Below are positions 43,143 through 51,445 of a DNA stretch of 64,000 nucleotides, in pieces. The stretch's first letter is position 1. Each line of letters starts with the position of its first letter. The stretch spans positions 1 to 64,000 of the forward strand of contig UREY01000009.1 in NCBI GenBank assembly GCA_900546915.1. The letters are read 5' to 3'. Below the pieces are notes generated by a model that saw nothing but the letters and a program-made list of their open reading frames with translations, was not told the origin of the DNA and searched no databases. The translations under genes and the position numbers were made by a program. Origin of the DNA: an uncultured Eubacteriales bacterium (GTDB lineage: Bacteria; Bacillota; Clostridia; Oscillospirales; Oscillospiraceae).

Positions 43143-43910
43143 CTAAAGCTTGACCGCCTGTCCCACGGTGCCGGGATGAGCCTGAAGCGTCTGCGTGTAC
43201 TCCACCCGGTCGATCTTACAGCCCTCGCCGATGACGACCTGTTTTCCCCGAACGACCTGGGCTGTGGTATACTCCAGCTCCACCCGGTCACCTTCGATCG
43301 ACGTAGTCTCCAGGCACGTGGAGCGGTTGATGGAAAAACCAAAGATGCGAATAGCGTTGCGATTTCCCTGTACAATAATGGTGCTGCCGCCGATATCTCC
43401 AATGCGGGAAAGGCCTCCGGCGCTGATTTCCACCGTCTCCGCATTGAGCAAGCCCGAAACGTCCGTCTTACCACTGAGCCGGACATACTCCGCCTCCAGG
43501 TCGCCTTGAACTTGACAGGCCCCGGAAGCGCGAAAGTCCCGGCAATGCACCCCCTGCTCTGCCTGGAAGGCGCCGGAAATCCGAAAGTCCCCGCCTGCTA
43601 CCTTTCCCTTCGCATGGAAACTACCGGAGCAATGGATTTCCTGAGCTTGAATGGCGCCTGTACAGGAAAAAGAGCCGGAGGTGGACAGCTTCTCCCGGCA
43701 GTCCAGACTGCCTTCCACCTTCGCCGCGCCGGAACAATCCACTGTCTGGGCAACCACATCCCCTGCCACCTTGCCGGAACCGGAGCAAGCCAGACGATCA
43801 CATTTCACGCTGCCCTGAATTTTTCCGGAGCCGCTGATGGATACCTTCCCGTACTCTCCGCCCGGCATAACCGAACTTCCGCTGATTTTCATGTCAATTT
43901 TGTCGCTCAT
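43143..43910 (-). CDS. Bactofilin-like polymer-forming protein (YhbE/YhbF family)
   Basis: 255 residues of short right-handed beta-helix-like repeats (KVSISGSGKIQGSVKCDRLA, then CSGSGKVAGDVVAQTVDCSG and so on), the pattern of bactofilins and of Bacillus YhbE/YhbF. Many repeats carry CSG or ISG turns; the last 90 residues diverge. Likely self-assembles in the cytoplasm or at the membrane. Coupled by ATGA overlap to the YhbD-like regulator, the same pairing as in Bacillus yhbDEF. Confidence 0.85.
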   Translation of the reverse strand: MSDKIDMKISGSSVMPGGEYGKVSISGSGKIQGSVKCDRLACSGSGKVAGDVVAQTVDCSGAAKVEGSLDCREKLSTSGSFSCTGAIQAQEIHCSGSFHAKGKVAGGDFRISGAFQAEQGVHCRDFRASGACQVQGDLEAEYVRLSGKTDVSGLLNAETVEISAGGLSRIGDIGGSTIIVQGNRNAIRIFGFSINRSTCLETTSIEGDRVELEYTTAQVVRGKQVVIGEGCKIDRVEYTQTLQAHPGTVGQAVKL

Positions 43911-44293
43911 AGTGGCGCCTCCTTTAAAAATTCCAAAATGCTGGTTTCCTGTTCCCCATCTGTCAGACAGGCCTGCCGGATTTCCTCCACGTTAAAATCC
44001 CGCCGCCCAAACCGGTCCTCGAGAATCAGCCGGCGGGCAGAACGGCGCTGCTGCTGCTGTCCGGCCAACTCAGCAGCCAATTTCTCCAAGGGCGTTCCGT
44101 CCGGCCGGGAGAGAATCAGCTCCACACGAGGACAAATCTGATCCCGCCGGAAAAACGTCTCCTGTCCGGTGGAGGTGGATTTACGAATAAACCACGCCTC
44201 CGGTATCAGACCCATCCGCTTCCAACGGTACAGTGCGCCGTAGGAGATGCTGTACTTTTCCAGAACCTCCTTTTTGGAAATCAGGTCTTCCAT
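43907..44293 (-). CDS. yhbD: YhbD-like MerR-type regulator (DUF4004)
   Basis: 128 residues. The N-terminal helix-turn-helix DLISKKEVLEKYSISYGALY then RWKRMGLIPEAWFIRKSTST and GQETFFRRDQI matches the YhbD family. The C-terminal half is helical (KLAAELAGQQQQRR). AGGAGGGGG upstream. It most likely autoregulates through the two TAACANTGTTA palindromes in its promoter; the cofactor or signal is unknown. Confidence 0.88.
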   Translation of the reverse strand: MEDLISKKEVLEKYSISYGALYRWKRMGLIPEAWFIRKSTSTGQETFFRRDQICPRVELILSRPDGTPLEKLAAELAGQQQQRRSARRLILEDRFGRRDFNVEEIRQACLTDGEQETSILEFLKEAPL

Positions 44294-44306
44294 CGAGCCC
44301 CCTCCT

Positions 44307-44353
44307 TAACATTGTTATGCACGGATTTTAACATAACACTGTTAATATGTCAA
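44307..44353 (-). promoter_or_regulatory. yhbD promoter with two TAACANTGTTA operators
   Basis: Minus strand TTGACA (complement of 44348-44353), 17-bp spacer, TAAAAT (complement of 44325-44330). One 11-bp palindrome TAACACTGTTA (44334-44344) lies in the spacer between -35 and -10, the classical MerR position; a second, TAACATTGTTA (44307-44317), lies downstream of the -10. The two form a larger inverted repeat with 14-bp arms, one mismatch. Confidence 0.82.
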
Positions 44354-44396
44354 GGGGGATTTTCGGAAATTTTTTCAAAACCGGCTTCACAACATA

Positions 44397-44425
44397 TTGA
44401 CATACTCATCTTCAAAAGCTACAAT
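44397..44425 (+). promoter_or_regulatory. Promoter of nrdJ
   Basis: TTGACA (44397-44402), 17-bp spacer, TACAAT (44420-44425); leader of about 27 bases, too short for a cobalamin riboswitch. Confidence 0.85.
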
Positions 44426-44458
44426 ATCTTGTATTCACACATTGGGAGGTAGCACGTC

Positions 44459-46654
44459 ATGCAGATTACGCCAAGCGCAAAGGCCGTGTTGGAAAAGCGG
44501 TATCTCATGCGGGACGCAGAAGGACGTCCTATAGAAACCGTGGAGGATATGTTTCGCCGGGTTGCCGACGCCGTCGCCCAGGCCGACGCAGCCTACGGCG
44601 GCAATGTTTCCCGCTCCGCCGAGGAATTTTATCAGATGATGACCCAGCTGGAGTTTCTCCCCAACTCCCCCACCCTGATGAATGCAGGCCGCCCCCTGGG
44701 GCAATTGTCCGCCTGTTTTGTTCTGCCGGTGGGAGATTCCATGGAAGAGATTTTTGAATCGGTGAAAAACGCCGCTCTGATTCACAAATCCGGCGGCGGA
44801 ACGGGATTTGCTTTCTCACGCCTTCGCCCCAAGGGGGCTGCCGTGAATTCCACCGGCGGCGTTGCCTCCGGCCCCGTATCCTTTATGCGGGTATTCAACG
44901 CCGCCACCGAGGCGGTCAAGCAGGGCGGTACGCGCCGCGGCGCCAATATGGGGATTCTGCGGGTGGATCATCCGGATATTCTGGAGTTCATCCAGTGCAA
45001 AAACGATACCAGTCAAATCACCAATTTCAATATCTCCGTCGGCATCACCGAGGCGTTTATGCAGGCGGTGGAGGCCGGGCAGGACTACGATCTGATCCAT
45101 CCCACCACCGGCTGCGTCGCCGGCCGGTTGTCCGCCCGTGCGGTGTTGGAAGCCATTGTGTGCTCCGCCTGGCAAACCGGCGAACCGGGCATCATTTTCC
45201 TGGACCGGTTGAATCGGGACAATCCCATCCCCACGCAAGGGCAGATTGAGAGCACCAACCCCTGCGGAGAGCAGCCCCTTCTTCCCTACGAAAGCTGTAA
45301 TCTAGGTTCTATCAACCTGGCTGCGCATCTGCGCCGGACGGAGAACGGCTGGGCGCTGGATGAGGAGCATCTCATCCAAACCGTTCACCGCGCCGTGCAT
45401 TTTTTGGATAATGTCATCGATATCAACCGCTACCCCCTGCCCCAGATTGCCGAAACCACTTTGGCTTCCCGAAAAATCGGACTGGGCGTCATGGGCTTTG
45501 GGGACATGCTCCTGCGTCTGGGGATTGCCTACAACAGCACCCGGGGTGTGGATCTGGCCCATCAGATCATGAATCTGATCCAGACCGAGGGGCACCAAGC
45601 CAGTGCGCGCCTGGCCGAAATCCGCGGCCCGTTTCCCCTGTTCCGGCAGAGCGTCTATGCCGACGCAACGCCGCTGCGGAACGCCACCGTTACAACCATC
45701 GCCCCCACCGGAACCCTGAGCATCATTGCCGGCGTCTCCTCCGGCGTAGAGCCCGTATTTGCCTATGCGTATATTCGAAACATCATGGACGGCACCCAAT
45801 TTGTGGAAACCAACGCCATTTTGCGGCAAACCCTGGAAGAAGCCGGTATTTGTAGCGACGCCTTGCTGAAAGAAATCGCACGGCAGGGCAGCTTAACCCA
45901 TGTAGCGGGGATTCCCCGGGAAATTCGGGACGTCTTTGTCTGTGCCCACGACGTCTCCCCCACCTGGCACGTACAAATGCAGGCCGCTTTCCAGGCTCAT
46001 ACGGACAACGCCGTTTCCAAAACCGTGAACTTCCCCCATTCCGCCACCAAAGAAGAGGTCGAGGAGGTTTATCGTCTGGCCTGGAAGCTGGGCTGCAAGG
46101 GCATCACCATCTATCGGGACGGCAGCCGGAACGAACAGGTCCTGAACATGGGCACCGCCTCCCAAACCCCAGCGGCTGCACCCGCCTACGGCACTCTGAA
46201 GCCCCGTCCCCGCCCCGCCGTCACAGCCGGATATACGGAAAAGGTTCGGATCGGGTGCGGCAATCTGTATATTACGGTAAATTCCGACGAAAACGGCATC
46301 TGTGAAGTCTTCACCAACACGGGAAAATCCGGCGGCTGTCCCAGCCAAAGCGAAGCCACCGCCCGCCTGGTTTCTATCGCCATTCGCAGCGGCGTGGATC
46401 CTCAGGAGATTATTCACCAGCTAAAGGGAATCCGCTGTCCCTCCACCATTCGGCAGCCTGGGCTGGCCGTCACCTCCTGTCCCGACGCCATTGCCAAGGT
46501 TTTGGAGAAAGTATGGAACACCCAGACAGGCGAAACGCCGTTGCCGGCCGGAAGCGCCGCCAGCGGACGGTTTTGCCCGGAGTGCGGCGAGCCGCTGGAG
46601 CATGAAGGCGGCTGCGTCATCTGCCGCTCCTGCGGCTATTCCCGTTGCGGTTAA
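44459..46654 (+). CDS. nrdJ: Vitamin B12-dependent (class II) ribonucleotide reductase
   Basis: 731 residues, GGGAGGT upstream. Class II RNR core: FLPNSPTLMNAGRPLGQLSA with the first redox Cys (ACFVL), HKSGGGTGFAFSRLRP, the active-site stretch ESTNPCGEQPLLPYES then CNLGSINL, and TTIAPTGTLSIIAGVS. A TSCPD-type domain (about 595-690) and a C-terminal zinc ribbon (CPECGEPL...CVICRSCGYSRCG) follow. Reduces ribonucleotides with adenosylcobalamin. With glutamate mutase it is the second B12 enzyme in the window. Confidence 0.96.
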   Translation: MQITPSAKAVLEKRYLMRDAEGRPIETVEDMFRRVADAVAQADAAYGGNVSRSAEEFYQMMTQLEFLPNSPTLMNAGRPLGQLSACFVLPVGDSMEEIFESVKNAALIHKSGGGTGFAFSRLRPKGAAVNSTGGVASGPVSFMRVFNAATEAVKQGGTRRGANMGILRVDHPDILEFIQCKNDTSQITNFNISVGITEAFMQAVEAGQDYDLIHPTTGCVAGRLSARAVLEAIVCSAWQTGEPGIIFLDRLNRDNPIPTQGQIESTNPCGEQPLLPYESCNLGSINLAAHLRRTENGWALDEEHLIQTVHRAVHFLDNVIDINRYPLPQIAETTLASRKIGLGVMGFGDMLLRLGIAYNSTRGVDLAHQIMNLIQTEGHQASARLAEIRGPFPLFRQSVYADATPLRNATVTTIAPTGTLSIIAGVSSGVEPVFAYAYIRNIMDGTQFVETNAILRQTLEEAGICSDALLKEIARQGSLTHVAGIPREIRDVFVCAHDVSPTWHVQMQAAFQAHTDNAVSKTVNFPHSATKEEVEEVYRLAWKLGCKGITIYRDGSRNEQVLNMGTASQTPAAAPAYGTLKPRPRPAVTAGYTEKVRIGCGNLYITVNSDENGICEVFTNTGKSGGCPSQSEATARLVSIAIRSGVDPQEIIHQLKGIRCPSTIRQPGLAVTSCPDAIAKVLEKVWNTQTGETPLPAGSAASGRFCPECGEPLEHEGGCVICRSCGYSRCG

Positions 46655-46677
46655 AAGAATCTACGAAATCGCGCCAA

Positions 46678-46723
46678 AAAAGGCCTGCTGCAAGAGGAGC
46701 TCCCCTCTGACAGCAGGCCTTTT
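46678..46723. terminator. Bidirectional terminator between nrdJ and the phosphatidyltransferase gene
   Basis: Perfect 13-bp arms AAAAGGCCTGCTG (46678-46690) and CAGCAGGCCTTTT (46711-46723). Confidence 0.92.
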
Positions 46724-46732
46724 CTACCGAGA

Positions 46733-47299
46733 TCAAATATCCTGTACCTTTTTATTCTTTCCAAAATAAGCCATAAAATAGTCTGCAAAGGACAACAGCA
46801 TAGCCACAACGCAAAGGGCCACCAGCAAGCTTAACGCACCGGATGAGACCTCCGGAAAAAGTACCAGGATGATCATGCTGACAAACAAAATCGTCGTGCA
46901 AATTTTTCCGCTCATGAGCGCGCCGCCCAACATCTTTTTCCGCCGCAAATTCACAATTCCCATCACCAGCATGAAGCCTTCCTTTGCGACAAACAGCGCC
47001 AGCACATACCACAATACAGGATGCCGTACTGCCAGACAAACCAGCAGCGTGCATTGCGTGGCCTTGTCCGCCACCGGATCCAGAATTTTTCCCAGATTGG
47101 TGATCATATGAAACCGTCTGGCAATCTTCCCATCCACCATGTCGGTCAGTGTGGAGACAGCCAAAACACCTGCCGCCAACCAATAATCCGACGGATTTTC
47201 CGCCCGGAGAAACAGCACGGTATATACCGGAATCAGCAGCAGCCGGAACAAACTCAATATGTTGGGAATGCTAAAAATTTCCTTTTTCCAATTGTGCAT
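46733..47299 (-). CDS. CDP-alcohol phosphatidyltransferase family protein
   Basis: 188 residues with about five membrane segments. The full family motif DGx2ARx8Gx3Dx3D is present (DMVDGKIARRFHMITN then LGKILDPVADK). Such enzymes transfer a phosphatidyl group from CDP-diacylglycerol to glycerol-phosphate (PgsA) or another alcohol; the paralogue cannot be distinguished here. N-terminus NWKKEIFSIPNILSLFRLLL is PgsA-like. Has its own promoter and terminator. Confidence 0.9.
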   Translation of the reverse strand: MHNWKKEIFSIPNILSLFRLLLIPVYTVLFLRAENPSDYWLAAGVLAVSTLTDMVDGKIARRFHMITNLGKILDPVADKATQCTLLVCLAVRHPVLWYVLALFVAKEGFMLVMGIVNLRRKKMLGGALMSGKICTTILFVSMIILVLFPEVSSGALSLLVALCVVAMLLSFADYFMAYFGKNKKVQDI

Positions 47300-47331
47300 G
47301 GTAGATGAACGCTCCTTGCCTTGTTGTTGTC

Positions 47332-47360
47332 ATCATATCACTCCCGGGCCGGAATGTCAA
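47332..47360 (-). promoter_or_regulatory. Promoter of the phosphatidyltransferase gene
   Basis: Minus strand TTGACA (complement of 47355-47360), 17-bp spacer, TATGAT (complement of 47332-47337). Confidence 0.82.
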
Positions 47361-47528
47361 TGAACGGCAAGAAACAACCATCAAAATTAAGGAACCCTTA
47401 ATCCTCCGTCTTTCCGTCTTCCTGCATTGCGTGCTCCTTCCAGCCGACGCAGATCGACGCGCTGCCGGGAGGCTTTTTCATGAGCTTCCTTGTCCCAATG
47501 GTTTTCCGGATCCGAGAGAAAGTCTCGA

Positions 47529-47557
47529 TTGACTATTTCTGCCAAATAAGGTACACT
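47529..47557 (+). promoter_or_regulatory. Promoter of the GH20 gene
   Basis: TTGACT (47529-47534), 17-bp spacer, TACACT (47552-47557). Confidence 0.75.
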
Positions 47558-47607
47558 GACCTTGCCGGACCCACAGCGCCGGCGCGCATAAGAAGGAGGA
47601 ACAAACC

Positions 47608-49494
47608 ATGAAACTGATTCCGCAACCCCAACAGATTGCGCCGCTGCCAGGACAATACCGCATCACATACCGGGACCGCATCACATTGGATGCCGGTTGC
47701 AGTCCCGCTGCATATACCTACGCCAAGCTACTGGCCGGTGAGCTGGAGAAGTCTACCGGCCTCAGCCTGCTGATCGACCGGCGTACTGCCCGCTCCCATC
47801 CCGGCATCCACCTGCGGCAGAGCCCGGAGCTGGAGCAAAGCCTCGGCAAAGAGTCATACGAAATTGGGATCACCCCCCAAGGCGTGGAAATCACCGGCAG
47901 CGGGGATGCAGGGCTGCTGCACGGCGTGCAAACGCTGCGGCAAATCGTACGGCAAGAAGGCCCCTGCCTGCCCTGTCTTTCCCTCAAGGATAATCCGGCA
48001 TTGCCCGTGCGGGGGCTGTTTTATGACGTGACCCGCGGAAGGATTCCCACCACGGCATTTTTAAAGGAATTGGCAGACCGGTGCAGCTATTATAAAATCA
48101 ACCAGCTGCATTTGTACATGGAGCACACCTTCCTGTTCGACGGCTTCAGCGAAGTATGGCGGGACGACACGCCTCTGACCCCGGCGGACATTCTGGAGCT
48201 GGACGCCTACTGCAGGAGCCTTCAAATCGACCTGGTGCCTTCCATTGCCACGCTGGGGCACCTGTACAAGGTCTTGCGCACCAAGAGCTACCGGCATCTG
48301 TCTGAGATAGAAGAGGCAGACGGGGTTCCCTTCTCCTTCTATCAGAGGATGTGTCACCATACGCTGAACACCACGGACGAGGCCTCCCTGTCTCTGGTAT
48401 ATGGGATGATTGACGAATTTTTGCCCCTTTTCACCTCTCATTTGTTTAACATCAACGGAGATGAGCCCTTTGACCTGGGGCGCGGCCGGGGGAAAGACCG
48501 AGCAGATCAAACCGGCAGTCACAGGATGTACGTCGAGTGGATTCGGAAGATTTGCCGGCATGTGGAAGCGCAGGGTAAGCAGCCCATGTTCTTTGGCGAC
48601 ATCATCTTGGCGCAGCCGGAAACCCTGCAGGAGCTCCCCAAGGACGTCATCTGCATGAATTGGGATTACGCACCGGAGCCTCGAAAGGAATCCGCCTATC
48701 AGCTCTGGTCTCAAGGCGCCAACCAGTATCTCTGCCCCGGCGTCCAGGGTTGGAAGCAAACCATCAACCGTCTGGATATCGCCTACGCCAACATCAAAAA
48801 CATGGCCACCCTAGCCCATACATATCAGGCCGCCGGTCTACTGGTAACGGAATGGGGAGATTTCGGTCACCTGCAGGACCCGGAGTCCTCCACGCCGGGC
48901 ATCCTCTACAGCGCAGCCATGGGCTGGAACGGGCAAATTACCCCGGAAGATCAACTAAACGAGGACATCTCCGTGGTGGAATATGGGGACCGCTCCGGGA
49001 AACTGCTGTCTGTTCTGCGTACTCTGTGCCAACAGGTCGTTATGAACTGGGGCGAAGTGGTGGAATTTGTAGAAATCCAAAACGGACGGCTGCCCGTCAA
49101 AACCATGGAGCAATATTGGAAGGATTATCAGTCCCACATCCAGCAGGGACTGCCCCGGTTGGATGAAATGAATGAGACCATCGACGCATGCCAAGACGAG
49201 CTCTGCCGCCTGATGCCCGCCATGCCGGAAAAGTCGCGCCTCCGTATGCTTCCCTACTTCATCATGTCGGACGGTCAAAAGCTGCTCAACCGCTTCGCCT
49301 CACTTCTGGCCGCTCGATATTTGCATGGGAAAAATGAGCTGCAGACAGAGCCCCACCGGCTGGCCGAGGAGCTGGAATGCTGGTACGGCCACTACAAGAC
49401 CCTTTGGAGCAGCAGCAGCCGGGAGAGCGAACTGTATCGCATCGGAGAAGTCGTTTTTTGGCTTGCCGACCGCCTTCGCACCTGGGAATCATAA
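47608..49494 (+). CDS. Glycoside hydrolase family 20 beta-N-acetylhexosaminidase (cytoplasmic)
   Basis: AGAAGGAGG upstream. 628 residues: N-terminal GH20b-type domain (about 1-125, ending GLLHGVQTLRQIV) and the GH20 barrel beginning PVRGLFYDVTRGRIPT. The catalytic pair is Asp285-Glu286 (INGDEPFD), as required for substrate-assisted catalysis. Later barrel strands are DVICMNWDY and GLLVTEWGDFGH; the last 130 residues are helical. No signal peptide, so it would act on imported GlcNAc- or GalNAc-containing oligosaccharides or on cell-wall fragments. Confidence 0.92.
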   Translation: MKLIPQPQQIAPLPGQYRITYRDRITLDAGCSPAAYTYAKLLAGELEKSTGLSLLIDRRTARSHPGIHLRQSPELEQSLGKESYEIGITPQGVEITGSGDAGLLHGVQTLRQIVRQEGPCLPCLSLKDNPALPVRGLFYDVTRGRIPTTAFLKELADRCSYYKINQLHLYMEHTFLFDGFSEVWRDDTPLTPADILELDAYCRSLQIDLVPSIATLGHLYKVLRTKSYRHLSEIEEADGVPFSFYQRMCHHTLNTTDEASLSLVYGMIDEFLPLFTSHLFNINGDEPFDLGRGRGKDRADQTGSHRMYVEWIRKICRHVEAQGKQPMFFGDIILAQPETLQELPKDVICMNWDYAPEPRKESAYQLWSQGANQYLCPGVQGWKQTINRLDIAYANIKNMATLAHTYQAAGLLVTEWGDFGHLQDPESSTPGILYSAAMGWNGQITPEDQLNEDISVVEYGDRSGKLLSVLRTLCQQVVMNWGEVVEFVEIQNGRLPVKTMEQYWKDYQSHIQQGLPRLDEMNETIDACQDELCRLMPAMPEKSRLRMLPYFIMSDGQKLLNRFASLLAARYLHGKNELQTEPHRLAEELECWYGHYKTLWSSSSRESELYRIGEVVFWLADRLRTWES

Positions 49495-49586
49495 GCCGCC
49501 GCTTTCGAGCTCGACATAACCAAGCCCGGCCCGCCATCTCTTCCCTCGCGAGCGCTGATTCATTCTTACAAAAGGAAGTGTGACCT

Positions 49587-49976
49587 ATGATTGAGCATAT
49601 CGTCAAGACCATCCTCCCTCCCATCATCGGCATTCTAGAGCTTATGGGCATCTTTGTAGTCGCTTGGACCGGATGCCGGGGCTTTTGGGACTACCTGCAA
49701 AATACCTTCCGGAAGAAAAACCGTCCGATTCAATACAACCTGGCCTCGGGCATGTCCACCGCCTTGGCTTTCAAAATGGCCGCAGAAATTTTAAAGACCG
49801 TTTTAGTCGACAACCTGTCCGAGCTTATGATCCTGGGCGCCATCGTACTACTCCGGGGCGCCATGAGTTTGCTGCTTCACTTTGAGGTCAAGCACGGGAA
49901 GCAGGACCACGCCGCGCTTCGCGAATTGCAAACGCAGGAAGCGCCGCCGTTGCAGGAGGAGTCCGCAGTAAATTAA
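49587..49976 (+). CDS. DUF1622 membrane protein
   Basis: 129 residues, AAAAGGAAG upstream. Three hydrophobic segments (about 9-29, 58-78 and 81-97) and the family sequence NLASGMSTALAFKMAAEILK then TVLVDNLSELMILGAIVLLR. Function unknown. Follows the GH20 gene by 92 bases and is probably on the same transcript. Confidence 0.88.
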   Translation: MIEHIVKTILPPIIGILELMGIFVVAWTGCRGFWDYLQNTFRKKNRPIQYNLASGMSTALAFKMAAEILKTVLVDNLSELMILGAIVLLRGAMSLLLHFEVKHGKQDHAALRELQTQEAPPLQEESAVN

Positions 49977-50095
49977 CCGGACGGAGCATGGCAAAGGCCG
50001 GGACACGCATCGGGACCGTCCGTCTGAACCGCGTTTTGCCAACGCCATTCTGCAGACCGGACGGTCCCACTTACAATTTCAGGAAGTATCTCGCT

Positions 50096-50485
50096 GTGGA
50101 GAAAACGCTTTTTAGAAATGTGGATTGTGTTTCCTTTTATATAGACGACATCGAAGATGGCATTTTGTTTTACTCGAAACAGCTTGGCTTGCAGCTGCTT
50201 TGGCGAACGGCAAACGCATGCGGCCTCGGAATGCGTGAGGGGCATACCGAGGTCCTGCTTGTGACCGAGCGCAATCCCGTCGTACAATTTCGAGTCGATT
50301 CCGTCGAAGCCGCTTTGCCGCACTTTTTGGCGTCCGGCGGCATTCTGGAATGCGGGCCGTTTGACATTGACATTGGAAAATGCGCCGTGGTAAAGGATAA
50401 GTGGGCTAACACATACTGCCTTCTCGATATGACAAAGGGCGCTTATCAAACGGATGAATATGGAAACGTGATCGGCTTACAGTAA
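50096..50485 (+). CDS. VOC (glyoxalase/bleomycin-resistance) family protein
   Basis: I place the start at GTG 50096 (protein MEKTLFRNVDCVSFYIDD), with AGGAAG at about 50081-50086; an open frame back to 49988 has non-conserved content. 129 residues, one VOC beta-alpha fold pair: VDCVSFYIDDIEDGILFYSK with LGLQLLWR, then FRVDSVEAALPHFLASGG and DKWANTYCLLDM. Metal ligands are not obvious. It is more AT-rich in silent positions than its neighbours, hinting at separate origin. Substrate unknown. Confidence 0.78.
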   Translation: MEKTLFRNVDCVSFYIDDIEDGILFYSKQLGLQLLWRTANACGLGMREGHTEVLLVTERNPVVQFRVDSVEAALPHFLASGGILECGPFDIDIGKCAVVKDKWANTYCLLDMTKGAYQTDEYGNVIGLQ

Positions 50486-50496
50486 CGTCTGAATGC

Positions 50497-51441
50497 TCAT
50501 ATTTCATTCAGATCCGCCCGAATTTGACTCAGCCGTTCCATAATCTCCAAAGAGTCCTCTCCGACACAGCCGACCAGCAGGTACCGCTTGTTGAAATGAT
50601 CCAGCAAAAACCTCTTGACCAAATGGAAGCCCACCACATGGCCGGAGGAAGGCACGTGGGTTCGGGGTCCGGTACAGGGGTGGAGCTTTCCCCCAATGGC
50701 AATATGGCTCTCGTCCACATAATCAATGGGAAGATCCTGGTCGATCAACGCCAGAATTTTTCGCTCCAGCTCCTCCAAATCCAGTTCCGGCTGGTACTCC
50801 GGAAATGCCAGGATAAAGCCGTGGTGAATGTCGTCGTGCTGCGCCCGGTCCCGCTCCTCAGCCGAAATGCAGAATTCACACAGATCCTCCGCCGTGTGCG
50901 CCATGAGCCGGTATTTCAGGGACTCCTGGCACCGCTGGCTGATGGCATCCGGGAAGGGGCCGAAGGGATTGGGACGAGCCACCAGAATTTCCTCTCCCAC
51001 CCCAATCAGCAGATTTGCGTTGGTGGACAAGAAGGGATAGATCAGGTCAAAATGCTCCACCACCACCCGTTTACCCCGCCGGACGGCGCGCATGATGGCA
51101 TCCGCCAGCTCATGAGGCTGGGTAAAGCCCATTTCAAACCGAATATCCACATGATAGGTATGGGGGGTAAAGAAGCCGGTTTCGCTGTCCTGATCCATGA
51201 TGGGAAGGGGGCGCACGTTGACGCCGTCATCATCGTTGGTCAGCTCCAGACCGGGAAACATCCCCCGGATCAGGACGCTCTTTCCGGACCCACTGTCGCC
51301 AATTACGCCAATGAGCTTGTCGAAGGGGCTGAGATACATCTGGGCAATCTGAATACCCAGATCGTAAATCCGGTTCCGGCCCCGGGGGGCGTAGAAGGTG
51401 CTGAGAATATGGCTTTTTTGCATTCTTCCCGAATAAGACAT
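50497..51441 (-). CDS. P-loop protein with a threonyl/alanyl-tRNA synthetase second-additional-domain-like motif
   Basis: 314 residues. Walker A GDSGSGKS is at residues 48-55 within LIGVIGDSGSGKSVLIRGMF. The middle has conserved-looking His/Cys clusters (VVVEHFDLIYPF, HTAEDLCEFC, RAQHDDIHHG). Residues 254-267 (HPCTGPRTHVPSSG) resemble the LCRGPHVPNTG metal-site motif of the tRNA-synthetase editing (SAD) domain. I recall Clostridial proteins annotated as alanine-tRNA synthetase second additional domain proteins of this length. It starts 4 bases after the citC stop, so it is co-transcribed with the citrate-lyase ligase. Function unknown; a role in activating or maintaining the lyase is a guess from context. 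Confidence 0.7.
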   Translation of the reverse strand: MSYSGRMQKSHILSTFYAPRGRNRIYDLGIQIAQMYLSPFDKLIGVIGDSGSGKSVLIRGMFPGLELTNDDDGVNVRPLPIMDQDSETGFFTPHTYHVDIRFEMGFTQPHELADAIMRAVRRGKRVVVEHFDLIYPFLSTNANLLIGVGEEILVARPNPFGPFPDAISQRCQESLKYRLMAHTAEDLCEFCISAEERDRAQHDDIHHGFILAFPEYQPELDLEELERKILALIDQDLPIDYVDESHIAIGGKLHPCTGPRTHVPSSGHVVGFHLVKRFLLDHFNKRYLLVGCVGEDSLEIMERLSQIRADLNEI

Positions 51442-51445
51442 GGCG

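Larger units (their letters stand above)
47300..47607. other. Divergent intergenic region
   Basis: 308 bases between the phosphatidyltransferase gene (minus) and the GH20 gene (plus). It holds one promoter for each. A 75-codon open frame at 47305-47532 overlaps the minus-strand promoter and lacks a ribosome site, so I do not call it. Nothing else seen. Confidence 0.7.

Noticed and set aside
42942-44141. 399-codon plus-strand open frame across the bactofilin and yhbD genes
   Set aside because: The opposite strand encodes two recognisable proteins with a consensus promoter; the plus frame runs through a terminator and has no domain.
44426-44458. Cobalamin riboswitch upstream of nrdJ
   Set aside because: Only about 27 bases lie between the predicted transcript start and the gene; likewise the glmS leader (about 100 bases) is too short and lacks the motif.
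47305-47532. 75-codon open frame between the phosphatidyltransferase and GH20 genes
   Set aside because: It covers the minus-strand promoter, has no ribosome site and no recognisable product.
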